From positions 1 to 32,876 of the forward strand of contig CALCVH010000077.1 in the NCBI GenBank assembly GCA_937907585.1: a stretch of 32,876 bases of DNA. The letters run 5' to 3'. Below, piece after piece: positions 1 through 7,060 of this stretch. This DNA comes from an uncultured Bacillota bacterium (GTDB lineage: Bacteria > Bacillota_I > Bacilli_A > Izemoplasmatales > UBA1188). The position numbers and the translations under genes are program-made. The notes beneath the pieces are model-generated. The model did no database searches and was not told the origin of the DNA. It saw only the letters and a program-made list of their open reading frames with translations. Position 1 is the stretch's first letter. Every line of letters begins with the position of its first letter.

Positions 1-1
1 A

Positions 2-334
2 CAAATGGATTCTACAAGTAAAGGTAGATATAAACTCGCTAAATCTATTCAAGAAATGATTGGCTATTCTAAAGAACATGACGATAAGATTAGAGGAGAA
101 GTCGAGCACGAAATGTTTCCTGATGGAGATCTCGTAAATGATATGTATAGCGAAAAAGAACAATTCCTCACTGAAAATGATCTTGATGATAGCATGGAAA
201 ATGAAATGGACTCAGTTGATTTAAATACTGCTGTAATACACGAAAACAAGAGAGATAAACATCAATCGAATGAGGTTGATAACGGAAAAATAAATGTTCA
301 AAACGATTTAGATGACTTTGTTTTGGACCAATAA
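2..334 (+). CDS. Unrecognised acidic protein, probably the 3' end of a gene running off the left edge
   Basis: The reading frame is open from base 2 (a CAA codon) and the first ATG is at 5, so the protein may start outside the window. The visible 109 residues begin with a basic, helical-looking stretch (KGRYKLAKSIQEMIGYSK) and continue into a very acidic, Asp/Glu/Asn-rich tail with no predicted membrane segment, cysteine motif or P-loop. I do not recognise the family. The composition suits a disordered C-terminal tail. A terminator follows at 368-394, so this is the last gene of its unit. No ribosome-binding site can be judged because only four bases precede the ATG. Confidence 0.5.
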   Translation, partial: QMDSTSKGRYKLAKSIQEMIGYSKEHDDKIRGEVEHEMFPDGDLVNDMYSEKEQFLTENDLDDSMENEMDSVDLNTAVIHENKRDKHQSNEVDNGKINVQNDLDDFVLDQ

Positions 335-347
335 TCCATATTTATAA

Positions 348-394
348 ATGAAAATGGTTTTCATAAAACCCAACCGAACTGGCTGGGTCTTTTT
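348..394 (+). terminator. Hairpins ending the left-edge gene
   Basis: Two structures follow the stop at 334. The first is a perfect 7-bp inverted repeat with a 3-nt loop (ATGAAAA at 348-354, TTTTCAT at 358-364). The second is ACCCA (368-372) pairing with TGGGT (384-388), followed by CTTTTT (389-394). The second has the form of a Rho-independent terminator. An alternative longer pairing is ACCCAAC (368-374) with GTTGGGT (395-401). Confidence 0.6.
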
Positions 395-435
395 GTTGGG
401 TAACCATATGGTTTTGTCACAATTTAATAATTAAA

Positions 436-493
436 ATTTTAGGGAAACCCGCACATTTTCAATAAAAAGATTTTAGGGAAACCCGCACATTTT
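436..493 (+). repeat. Two 24-bp direct repeats upstream of the AAA_14/DUF4143 gene
   Basis: Identical 24-bp copies lie at 436-459 and 470-493, with starts 34 bp apart and a 10-bp gap. They share the core TTTTAGGGAAACCCGCAC, which contains a small GGG/CCC dyad. The second copy ends one base before a plausible -35 hexamer at 495. Position and identity suggest a protein-binding site for the downstream gene; this is inference. Confidence 0.8.
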
Positions 494-494
494 G

Positions 495-522
495 TTGATT
501 TTTGTTTTTTTAATGATAAATT
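495..522 (+). promoter_or_regulatory. Candidate promoter of the AAA_14/DUF4143 gene
   Basis: TTGATT (495-500), a 16-bp spacer, then TAAATT (517-522) preceded by TGA, giving an extended -10 (TGnTAAATT). The ribosome-binding site AGGTGA at 533-538 lies 6 bases before the ATG at 545. Confidence 0.45.
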
Positions 523-544
523 ATATGTGTATAGGTGAACTAAT

Positions 545-1897
545 ATGAACTTTAAACGTAAGATTTATGATGAATTGCTTAACTGGAAAAAGGAATCAAA
601 TGGGGAAACTGCACTAGTAATTGAAGGCGCAAGACGTGTAGGCAAATCAACTATTATTGAAGAATTTGGAAAAAACGAATATAAATCATACATAATGATT
701 GATTTTTCTAATACGAAAGAGTCGTTTACAAAAGATGTAAAAGATATTTTTGAAAAAACTGAAAGTTATGATGATTTTTTTCAAATCTTACAACTAGTTA
801 AAGGTATTAAATTGTACCCAAGAGAATCATTGATAATATTTGATGAAGTTCAAAAATATGTTAAAGCAAGAGAAATGATTAAATTTCTCGTAAAAGACGG
901 GCGATATGACTATATAGAAAGCGGTTCATTAATATCTTTAAGAAAAAATTCTAAAAAGATTCTTATCCCTTCAGAAGAAAGAAGAATTGAAATGTTTCCA
1001 ATGTCTTTTGAAGAATTTTTAATGGCTCTAGGAGAAGAACAACTTATTGAAAATATCAAAATGTCTTTTAATAATAGGGTGGCGTTATTTGAACCTGTTC
1101 ATAAAAAAGCAATGAACCTATTTAGAACTTATATGGCTGTTGGTGGTATGCCAAAAGTTGTAAAAAAATACGTTGAAACAAGAGATTATGAACTGGTGGA
1201 TAAAGAGAAAAAAGACATAATAAAACTATATCTTGATGATTTACAAAAAATATCTAGAAAATCATCATCTGTTAGCCCACTCATTATTTATGATAGAATT
1301 CAATCTATCCACTCAAATCATTCTTTTGAAATACATCCATCATCTTTTTCTAGTGATACTAAGTTATTTACGTGTCTTAATAATATTGACGATCTTGAGT
1401 CAAGCAAAGTTGTTAATGTCGCTTACGAAATAAAAAATATTGATGCTACATTATCGCTAGGATTTGATTTTTCAGGTGTTAAAGTATATTCAGGTGACAC
1501 AGGCCTTCTTGTAACAAAGATGTTTTATGATAAAAAGTTCTTGGATAATACTCTATATAAGTCTATAATTCTTGATAAACTATCTGTTGATGAGGGATTT
1601 TTATTTGAAAATGTAGTAGCGCAAGAGTTAAGAGCGAATGGTCATTCATTAAAATACAATACATTTTATAAATCTAACTCTAATAAATTATATTCAATAG
1701 ACTTCTTTATAGAAAACAATAGAAAGTTTTCTCCAATAGAAGTTAAATCATCAGATTATAAATCTCATTCTAGCTTAGATGAGTTTTATAATAAATATCA
1801 TCAATATATAGATAAGAGAATAATAGTCTACTCTAAGAACTATAAAGAAGAAGATGGAATAGTGTATTTGCCTATTTATATGGTAATGTGTATATAA
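545..1897 (+). CDS. P-loop ATPase of the AAA_14 / DUF4143 type
   Basis: A 450-residue protein with a Walker A motif GARRVGKST (residues 28-36), a Walker B LIIFDEVQ (about 96-103), a sensor-like SGSLI and the family signature MFPMSFEEFL. These are typical of the AAA_14 plus DUF4143 ATPases that are common, often in many copies, in gut bacteria and of unclear function. The last ~100 residues carry SIDFFIE...SPIEVKSS, a D...ExK pattern of the PD-(D/E)xK nuclease fold that DUF4143 proteins usually keep. It stands alone between two terminators, with its own promoter and two 24-bp direct repeats upstream. There is no neighbouring toxin, transposase or methylase. The family call is firm; nuclease activity and biological role are unproven. 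Confidence 0.85.
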   Translation: MNFKRKIYDELLNWKKESNGETALVIEGARRVGKSTIIEEFGKNEYKSYIMIDFSNTKESFTKDVKDIFEKTESYDDFFQILQLVKGIKLYPRESLIIFDEVQKYVKAREMIKFLVKDGRYDYIESGSLISLRKNSKKILIPSEERRIEMFPMSFEEFLMALGEEQLIENIKMSFNNRVALFEPVHKKAMNLFRTYMAVGGMPKVVKKYVETRDYELVDKEKKDIIKLYLDDLQKISRKSSSVSPLIIYDRIQSIHSNHSFEIHPSSFSSDTKLFTCLNNIDDLESSKVVNVAYEIKNIDATLSLGFDFSGVKVYSGDTGLLVTKMFYDKKFLDNTLYKSIILDKLSVDEGFLFENVVAQELRANGHSLKYNTFYKSNSNKLYSIDFFIENNRKFSPIEVKSSDYKSHSSLDEFYNKYHQYIDKRIIVYSKNYKEEDGIVYLPIYMVMCI

Positions 1898-1929
1898 ATA
1901 ACAAAAGATTATATTTGTGTCTTTTATTT

Positions 1930-1959
1930 GCGTTTGAGAAAATTTCTCGAACGCTTTTT
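1930..1959 (+). terminator. Rho-independent terminator after the AAA_14/DUF4143 gene
   Basis: GCGTTtGAGAAA (1930-1941) pairs with TTTCTCgAACGC (1943-1954) with one T:G mismatch or wobble, followed by TTTTT at 1955-1959. It lies 33 bases after the stop codon. Confidence 0.85.
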
Positions 1960-2000
1960 ACTTTCATGAAACCATTTTTACGATTATTTCACATTATATT

Positions 2001-2062
2001 ATGAAAAATTTTCATATATTTTCATTTCCCTTGAAAAACAAATATGATTATACTATAATCAT
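2001..2062. promoter_or_regulatory. Two inverted repeats at the ccpA promoter (candidate operators)
   Basis: ATGATTA (2044-2050) and TAATCAT (2056-2062) form a perfect 7-bp dyad with a 5-nt spacer directly over the -10 box. A second dyad, ATGAAAA (2001-2007) and TTTTCAT (2009-2015), lies 15 bp upstream of the -35. Neither matches the cre consensus with its central CG, so autoregulation by a canonical cre is not evident. A repressor bound at the first dyad would block RNA polymerase. Confidence 0.4.
2031..2059 (+). promoter_or_regulatory. Sigma-A promoter of ccpA/tyrS
   Basis: TTGAAA (2031-2036), a 17-bp spacer and a perfect TATAAT (2054-2059). This is the best-matching plus-strand promoter in the window. 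It drives ccpA, and probably the tightly spaced genes downstream of it. Confidence 0.85.
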
Positions 2063-2086
2063 TTATACAATAGGAGGAAATCATAT

Positions 2087-3097
2087 ATGATGAAAGCAAC
2101 TATATTTGATGTCGCATCTAGAGCGGGCGTTTCTAACGCAACAGTATCAAGAGCGCTGAACACTCCTGATCTTGTTAAACCTGAAACAAGAAAGAAAATA
2201 TTAAAAGCTGCGAAGGAATTAGGATATAAAGCTAATGCGCTCGCAAGAGGCCTCGCAAGTAGTAAATCTACTCAAGTAGCCGTTATTGTATCTGACCTTG
2301 CGAGAGCGTCTGTAGCGGAGATGGTTAAAGGAATATTAAGCGTTGCTTCTACTTATAAATATTCAACAATAATCATCCCATCACCATCTGATGATAAATA
2401 TAATGATCTATTAACTGATATTGTTTCATCTAGAGTCGATGGAGTTTTATACCTTGTAGATGAAATTACAGATATTAAATACAATGTATTAAAAGAGTTA
2501 ACTGATACATACAAGGTACCACTAGTATTAGTAAATACACTATCTAGAGAACAGGATGATGAAAAATTCTTATCTGTCACAATCGATTATGAAAGTGCTG
2601 GATATGAAGTAACTAAAGCTTTAATTGATGAAGGAAGAAAAAATATCGCATTATTTACTACGCTTAAAAGATATCCAGTATCTATTCTAAAAGAGAATGG
2701 ATATGTTAAAGCGATGGAAGAAGCAGGTTTAGAACCTAAAATATGTTATACATCAGGTAACTTAGATAAGAACTCTAAAGATATAAGTGATTTTTTAGAA
2801 ATAAACAATGTTGATGGTGTAATAGGCGTTAGAGATTCTATCGCTATTACAGTTATGAATTATCTAATGAAGAACGGATTAGAAGTTCCTAAGGATGTAT
2901 CAATATTTGGATTCCAAAACACTAGATATACTTTGTTATGTAGACCACAAGTATCTACAGTGGATGTTCCTACAAATGAAATAGGTGCTAGAGCGATGAA
3001 AGAACTAACTACTGAAATGTTAGAAGAAGAAACTACTAGAAATGAAAAGAGAATCATGCTTAAGCACAAGATTATAAAAAGAGAAAGTACTAAATAA
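2087..3097 (+). CDS. ccpA: LacI/GalR-family catabolite control protein CcpA
   Basis: A 336-residue regulator with an N-terminal helix-turn-helix (about residues 5-25, TIFDVASRAGVSNATVSRAL), a hinge helix (NALARGLAS, about 50-58) and a periplasmic-binding-like core. Several stretches match Bacillus CcpA closely rather than generic LacI proteins: VKPETRKKIL, YKYSTII, VTIDYESA, FGFQNTR...RPQVSTV and the terminal KRESTK. In CcpA the RPQ region takes part in contacting HPr-Ser46-P, and the Arg is kept. The usual Asp of GFDNTR is Gln here. The length equals the family norm. AGGAGG at 2072-2077 is 9 bases before the chosen ATG; a second ATG follows immediately. The 16-base gap to tyrS suggests cotranscription. 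Confidence 0.82.
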   Translation: MMKATIFDVASRAGVSNATVSRALNTPDLVKPETRKKILKAAKELGYKANALARGLASSKSTQVAVIVSDLARASVAEMVKGILSVASTYKYSTIIIPSPSDDKYNDLLTDIVSSRVDGVLYLVDEITDIKYNVLKELTDTYKVPLVLVNTLSREQDDEKFLSVTIDYESAGYEVTKALIDEGRKNIALFTTLKRYPVSILKENGYVKAMEEAGLEPKICYTSGNLDKNSKDISDFLEINNVDGVIGVRDSIAITVMNYLMKNGLEVPKDVSIFGFQNTRYTLLCRPQVSTVDVPTNEIGARAMKELTTEMLEEETTRNEKRIMLKHKIIKRESTK

Positions 3098-3113
3098 AAA
3101 GGATGTAAAAATT

Positions 3114-4355
3114 ATGAAGTTGTATGAAGATTTAAAATGGCGTGGACTCGTTGCGCAAACTGCTGGAGAGAATATCGAAAAGGCATTAGATAATGGAGGG
3201 TTAAAGTTTTATATTGGAGTTGACCCAACTGGAAAAAGTATTCACGCTGGAAACTTATTATCTATATTAAACGCAAAAAGAATCGCATCTTATGGACATA
3301 AACCATATATATTAATTGGTGGAGCTACTGGACTAATTGGAGATCCATCAGGTAAAAGCGCTGAAAGAAATTTACAAACTATTGAAGCTGTTAAGGATAA
3401 CGCTTCAAGAATCAAAGCTCAAATAGAAAAGATTGTCCCAGAAGCGACTTTTGTTAATAACTATGACTGGACAAGCAATATGAATGTAATCACATTCTTA
3501 AGAGATTTTGGTAAGAACTTAACAGTTAACTACATGATGAGTAAGGACTCGGTTAAGAAGAGACTTGAAACAGGTATTTCATTTACTGAATTCTCTTACC
3601 AATTACTTCAAGCATTAGATTATTATCACCTATACACTACTGAAGGTGTAAACCTACAAGTAGGTGGACAAGATCAATGGGGAAATATCACATCTGGATT
3701 TGAATTAATTAGAAAGATGGCTGGTGAAAACGCTAAAGCATATTGTCTTACATTCCCACTACTATTAAAACCAGACGGAACTAAATTTGGTAAGACCGCA
3801 GGTGGCGCTGTATGGTTAGATCCTAATATGACTAGTCCATATGCTTTCTATCAATTCTGGTTAAATACTAGCGATGAAGAAGTAATAGATAGATTAAAAG
3901 AATTCACATTCTTAACTAAAGAAGAGATAGATTCAATTGAAGCTGAATGGAGTGAACATAAAGAATTTAGACTCGCTCAAAAGAGATTAGCTGAAGAAGT
4001 AACTAAGCTTGTTCATGGAGAAAAAGCTCTAGAAGAAGCGATGAGAATCACTAAAGCTGTATTTAGTGGTGATGTAGCGTCTTTATCTAAAGAACAGATT
4101 GAAGAAGCTTTTAAAGAAGACAAACTAACTGTAGTAAGTGATGATATCAATATCGTTGATGCGCTAGTTTTAACTGGACTCGCTCCATCTAAATCTGAAG
4201 GAAGAAAACTAGTTCAAGGTGGCGCAATCAGTGTAAACTCAGTTAAGGTAACTGATTTTACATTCGTAGTTAAAAAGGAAGACGCTATTGATAACACATA
4301 TTCTTTCATTAAGAAAGGTAAAAAGAATCACGCATTAATGAAACACGAGGGATGA
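3114..4355 (+). CDS. tyrS: Tyrosyl-tRNA synthetase
   Basis: Charges tRNA-Tyr with tyrosine in the cytoplasm. Class I motifs are visible: the HIGH equivalent HAGN (residues 44-47), the tyrosine pocket YQLLQALDY...VGGQDQWGN, and the KMSKS equivalent KFGKT (224-228) as in Geobacillus TyrRS. A C-terminal S4 RNA-binding domain (about 345-405, ALVLTGLAPSKSEGRKLVQGG) completes a normal 413-aa length. AAAAGG at 3097-3102 precedes the ATG. The stop is TGA, which shows that TGA is not read as Trp here. It lies 16 bases after ccpA, too close for a T-box leader, so tyrosine-responsive T-box control is not apparent. Confidence 0.97.
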   Translation: MKLYEDLKWRGLVAQTAGENIEKALDNGGLKFYIGVDPTGKSIHAGNLLSILNAKRIASYGHKPYILIGGATGLIGDPSGKSAERNLQTIEAVKDNASRIKAQIEKIVPEATFVNNYDWTSNMNVITFLRDFGKNLTVNYMMSKDSVKKRLETGISFTEFSYQLLQALDYYHLYTTEGVNLQVGGQDQWGNITSGFELIRKMAGENAKAYCLTFPLLLKPDGTKFGKTAGGAVWLDPNMTSPYAFYQFWLNTSDEEVIDRLKEFTFLTKEEIDSIEAEWSEHKEFRLAQKRLAEEVTKLVHGEKALEEAMRITKAVFSGDVASLSKEQIEEAFKEDKLTVVSDDINIVDALVLTGLAPSKSEGRKLVQGGAISVNSVKVTDFTFVVKKEDAIDNTYSFIKKGKKNHALMKHEG

Positions 4356-4356
4356 T

Positions 4357-5709
4357 ATGAGAGATTTTAATCGCGAATTTAAACCATATTATGATAGATT
4401 TATGGCGGATTATAAATCCCTTTTAAGAATACCTAGTGTTCTTGATGAATTTAATCCAAATAATGTTGATGCACCATTTGGATTAAATATTAGAGCCGCT
4501 TTAGATAAGATGTTAGAAATAGGTGAAAGAGATGGTTTCAAAACCGTTAATGTTGATAACTATTCTGGCTTTATCGAATATGGCGAAGGAGATAAAGTAC
4601 TATTAATACTAGGACACTTAGATGTAGTTCCCGCGACAGGTAAATGGACTAATCATCCATTTGAACCAACTATTGTTGGCGATAGAATCTACGCTAGAGG
4701 CTCAATTGATGATAAGGGACCACTAATTGCCTGTTATTATGCGTTAAAGAGATTGAAAGATAACGATTTTAAACCTAATATGAAGATTAGATTCTTCTTT
4801 GGATGCGATGAAGAAACAGGATCAAGAGGACTCCACAAATATTATCAAAAATATGGTGAATGCGATTATGGGTTCTCTCCTGATGCGGATTTCCCTGTAA
4901 TATACGCTGAAAAAGGTATATCAAAAGAAACTATTACTGGCGCTACTAAAGATTCTGCTTTAGTATCATTTAGATCTGGAACAGTTTCAAATGTAGTTCC
5001 TGATATCGCTACTGCGGTAGTTAAAGATCTAAACCTTGAAAAAGAATTTAAAGAATATTTATTATCTAATAACCTAAAAGGTGAAGTAAATGGTAATGAA
5101 TATAAAGTGTATGGCTTAGCGGCTCATGGATCAACTCCTGAAATAGGAATAAATGCCGCATTACACTTAACAAGATTCTTATCTAAATATATCGATAATG
5201 AATTCCTAGATTTATGTGGAAACTATTTCTTTAATGATTTCTATGGAGAAAAGATAGGAATTGATCATTTAGATAATGAAATGGGTAAAGTTTCAAACAA
5301 TGTAGCGGTATTCGATTATAGCGATAATAAATATTCAATTATCACTAATATCCGCTATCCTAAAGGATTTGATTTTGATGAGAAGATGAATATACTAAGA
5401 ACATTCTTAAAGAAGTTCAATGCTGAACTCAGAGTAGACTCTAATTCACCATATCACTACGTTCCTAAATATTCTCATCTCGTTCAGGCTTTACTTAAAG
5501 CTTATAGAGATAATACAGGAGATAATAGTGAACCAATATCAATTGGTGGAGGAACATACGCTAGAGACTTTAAGAATGCGGTCGCATTCGGTAACGTTTT
5601 CCCAGGCGAACAAGCTGATATGCATATGCCTGATGAATTTGCGAACATCTCAAGCTTAATAAAAGGCTCATTCATTTATGAGGATGCGATTAAGAATATA
5701 TGCGATTAA
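4357..5709 (+). CDS. pepV: Zinc dipeptidase of the M20 family, PepV-like
   Basis: Cleaves dipeptides in the cytoplasm, completing peptide use. The M20 metal site is intact: H87 in GHLDVVP (D89 nearby), D119 in SIDDKGP, E152/E153 in CDEETGS, D176/D178 in SPDADFP, and a late His in DMHMPDE. These match the arrangement of Lactobacillus PepV, and the 450-aa length is close to the family norm. The ATG follows the tyrS stop by one base, with GAGG at 4347-4350. Its end overlaps the start of trmB by 10 bases, so translation is probably coupled. A Sapep or other M20 specificity cannot be excluded. Confidence 0.88.
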   Translation: MRDFNREFKPYYDRFMADYKSLLRIPSVLDEFNPNNVDAPFGLNIRAALDKMLEIGERDGFKTVNVDNYSGFIEYGEGDKVLLILGHLDVVPATGKWTNHPFEPTIVGDRIYARGSIDDKGPLIACYYALKRLKDNDFKPNMKIRFFFGCDEETGSRGLHKYYQKYGECDYGFSPDADFPVIYAEKGISKETITGATKDSALVSFRSGTVSNVVPDIATAVVKDLNLEKEFKEYLLSNNLKGEVNGNEYKVYGLAAHGSTPEIGINAALHLTRFLSKYIDNEFLDLCGNYFFNDFYGEKIGIDHLDNEMGKVSNNVAVFDYSDNKYSIITNIRYPKGFDFDEKMNILRTFLKKFNAELRVDSNSPYHYVPKYSHLVQALLKAYRDNTGDNSEPISIGGGTYARDFKNAVAFGNVFPGEQADMHMPDEFANISSLIKGSFIYEDAIKNICD

Positions 5710-6332
5710 GACATGTTAAAAATGCGAGCGCAATCGTAGAAGAAAATAGAAATATCGTTATTGAAAATCCTATTCTCTATAAAGGAAAATGGAAAGAATT
5801 ATTAAATGTTAATGGCCCTATTTCCTTAGAAGTTGGATGCGGTAAAGGTAAATTCTTATGCGATAACGCAATGCTTTATAAAAATAATGGTTATATAGGT
5901 CTTGAGATGATGACATCAGTTATTTGTAGAGCTGTACAAAAAGTATTAGAGACTGGTGCTAAAAATGTTCTATTATTAAATCAGGATGCGAATAACTTAT
6001 TAGATTTATTTAATGAAGGTGAAATAGATAAAATCTATGTTAATTTTCCTGATCCATGGCCTAAAAAGAGACATGAAAAAAGAAGATTAACAAGTCCAAG
6101 CTTCCTATCTAAATATAAAACCATTCTAAAGAAAGATGGTGTATTTAGATTTAAGACTGATAATCTAGATTTATATAACTATTCTTTAGAAACTGTTTTA
6201 CCTGTTTTAAAAGATGGATATAAATATGGATTAGTAGAATATAGTGATGATACTATAATGACTGAATTTGAAACAAAATTCAAAAATAATGGGAACCCAA
6301 TCTATTTTATAGAGGGAGTTTTTAAGGAGTAA
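5700..6332 (+). CDS. trmB: tRNA (guanine-N7-)-methyltransferase
   Basis: Makes m7G46 in the tRNA variable loop using S-adenosylmethionine. The SAM-binding loop EVGCGKG (residues 44-50) and the family signature NFPDPWPKKRHEKRRL (115-130) are intact. The start at 5700 gives MRLR, which matches the usual TrmB N-terminus, although it lies inside the last codons of pepV. AGGATG at 5681-5686 is a loosely placed ribosome-binding site, so coupling with pepV is likely. The 210-aa length is normal. Confidence 0.95.
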   Translation: MRLRHVKNASAIVEENRNIVIENPILYKGKWKELLNVNGPISLEVGCGKGKFLCDNAMLYKNNGYIGLEMMTSVICRAVQKVLETGAKNVLLLNQDANNLLDLFNEGEIDKIYVNFPDPWPKKRHEKRRLTSPSFLSKYKTILKKDGVFRFKTDNLDLYNYSLETVLPVLKDGYKYGLVEYSDDTIMTEFETKFKNNGNPIYFIEGVFKE

Positions 6333-6336
6333 ATAT

Positions 6337-7059
6337 ATGTTGTTACTTGTGGATATAGGAAATACATATACTAAAATCAAACTAGAAAATGATTCTAGAA
6401 TATTTCATATTGAGACAAGTAAAATAGTTGATCTGTTTTCTTTAGATGAGTTATTTCCTAAAGATTTAGTCTTTGATAAAGCGTGTATATCATGCGTATC
6501 AACCAAAAAAGATTTAATCTTTAAAGAATATTTTGATAAAAGAAATATCTACTCTTTAATAATTAATAAAGATTTTAATTTTAGAATTAAATATCCAATC
6601 AAGAATGAATTAGGCCCAGACTTAATAGCGCTAATGGAAGGATGCGCTATTAGTGATAGTTCATTTATCGCTATAAGCTTAGGTACCGCATCAGTATTTT
6701 TACACGTTAAAAATAGGGTGTTTAATGGATGCGCTATTGCGCCTGGATTATTATCATCTCTTGATGGATTAATCAATACCGCATCGATGATAAAAGATAC
6801 TAATCTTGATAAAGAATATGAACTTCTTGGATTTGATACTGATTCATCAGTAAGAGATGGTATACTTATGGGTCATACATTCTTAATTGATGGATATATT
6901 GATGCGATTTTAAAAACTGATGAATCTATAAAGAATGTTTATATGATGGGTGGATTCTCAGAAGTTTTAACTAAGAAGTTAAGAAATAAAGTATGTATAG
7001 ATCAAGATTTAATATTTAAGGGAATGCTTGAGATATATAGAATGAATGAAGGTAAGTAG
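6337..7059 (+). CDS. coaX: Type III pantothenate kinase
   Basis: Phosphorylates pantothenate in the first step of CoA synthesis. The ASKHA-fold phosphate motif DIGNT (residues 6-10), the catalytic Asp of the GxD motif (GPDL, D95) and GCAIAPG (131-137) identify CoaX. Two positions differ from the usual consensus: GxDR has become GPDL, and the Asp of DxGTAT is Ser (SLGTAS, 114-119). The 240-aa length is at the short end. AAGGAG lies just before the ATG. It is coupled with polA, which starts two bases after its stop. Another CoA enzyme (coaE) sits two genes downstream. Confidence 0.82.
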   Translation: MLLLVDIGNTYTKIKLENDSRIFHIETSKIVDLFSLDELFPKDLVFDKACISCVSTKKDLIFKEYFDKRNIYSLIINKDFNFRIKYPIKNELGPDLIALMEGCAISDSSFIAISLGTASVFLHVKNRVFNGCAIAPGLLSSLDGLINTASMIKDTNLDKEYELLGFDTDSSVRDGILMGHTFLIDGYIDAILKTDESIKNVYMMGGFSEVLTKKLRNKVCIDQDLIFKGMLEIYRMNEGK

Positions 7060-7060
7060 T

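Noticed and set aside
3098..3113. T-box riboswitches ahead of tyrS, thrS or metG
   Set aside because: The gaps before these genes are 16, 32 and 2 bases, too short for a T-box leader, and no T-box core sequence was seen.
7046..7060. ATG at 7046 as the polA start
   Set aside because: It overlaps coaX without a ribosome-binding site, and homologues begin at the equivalent of 7061.
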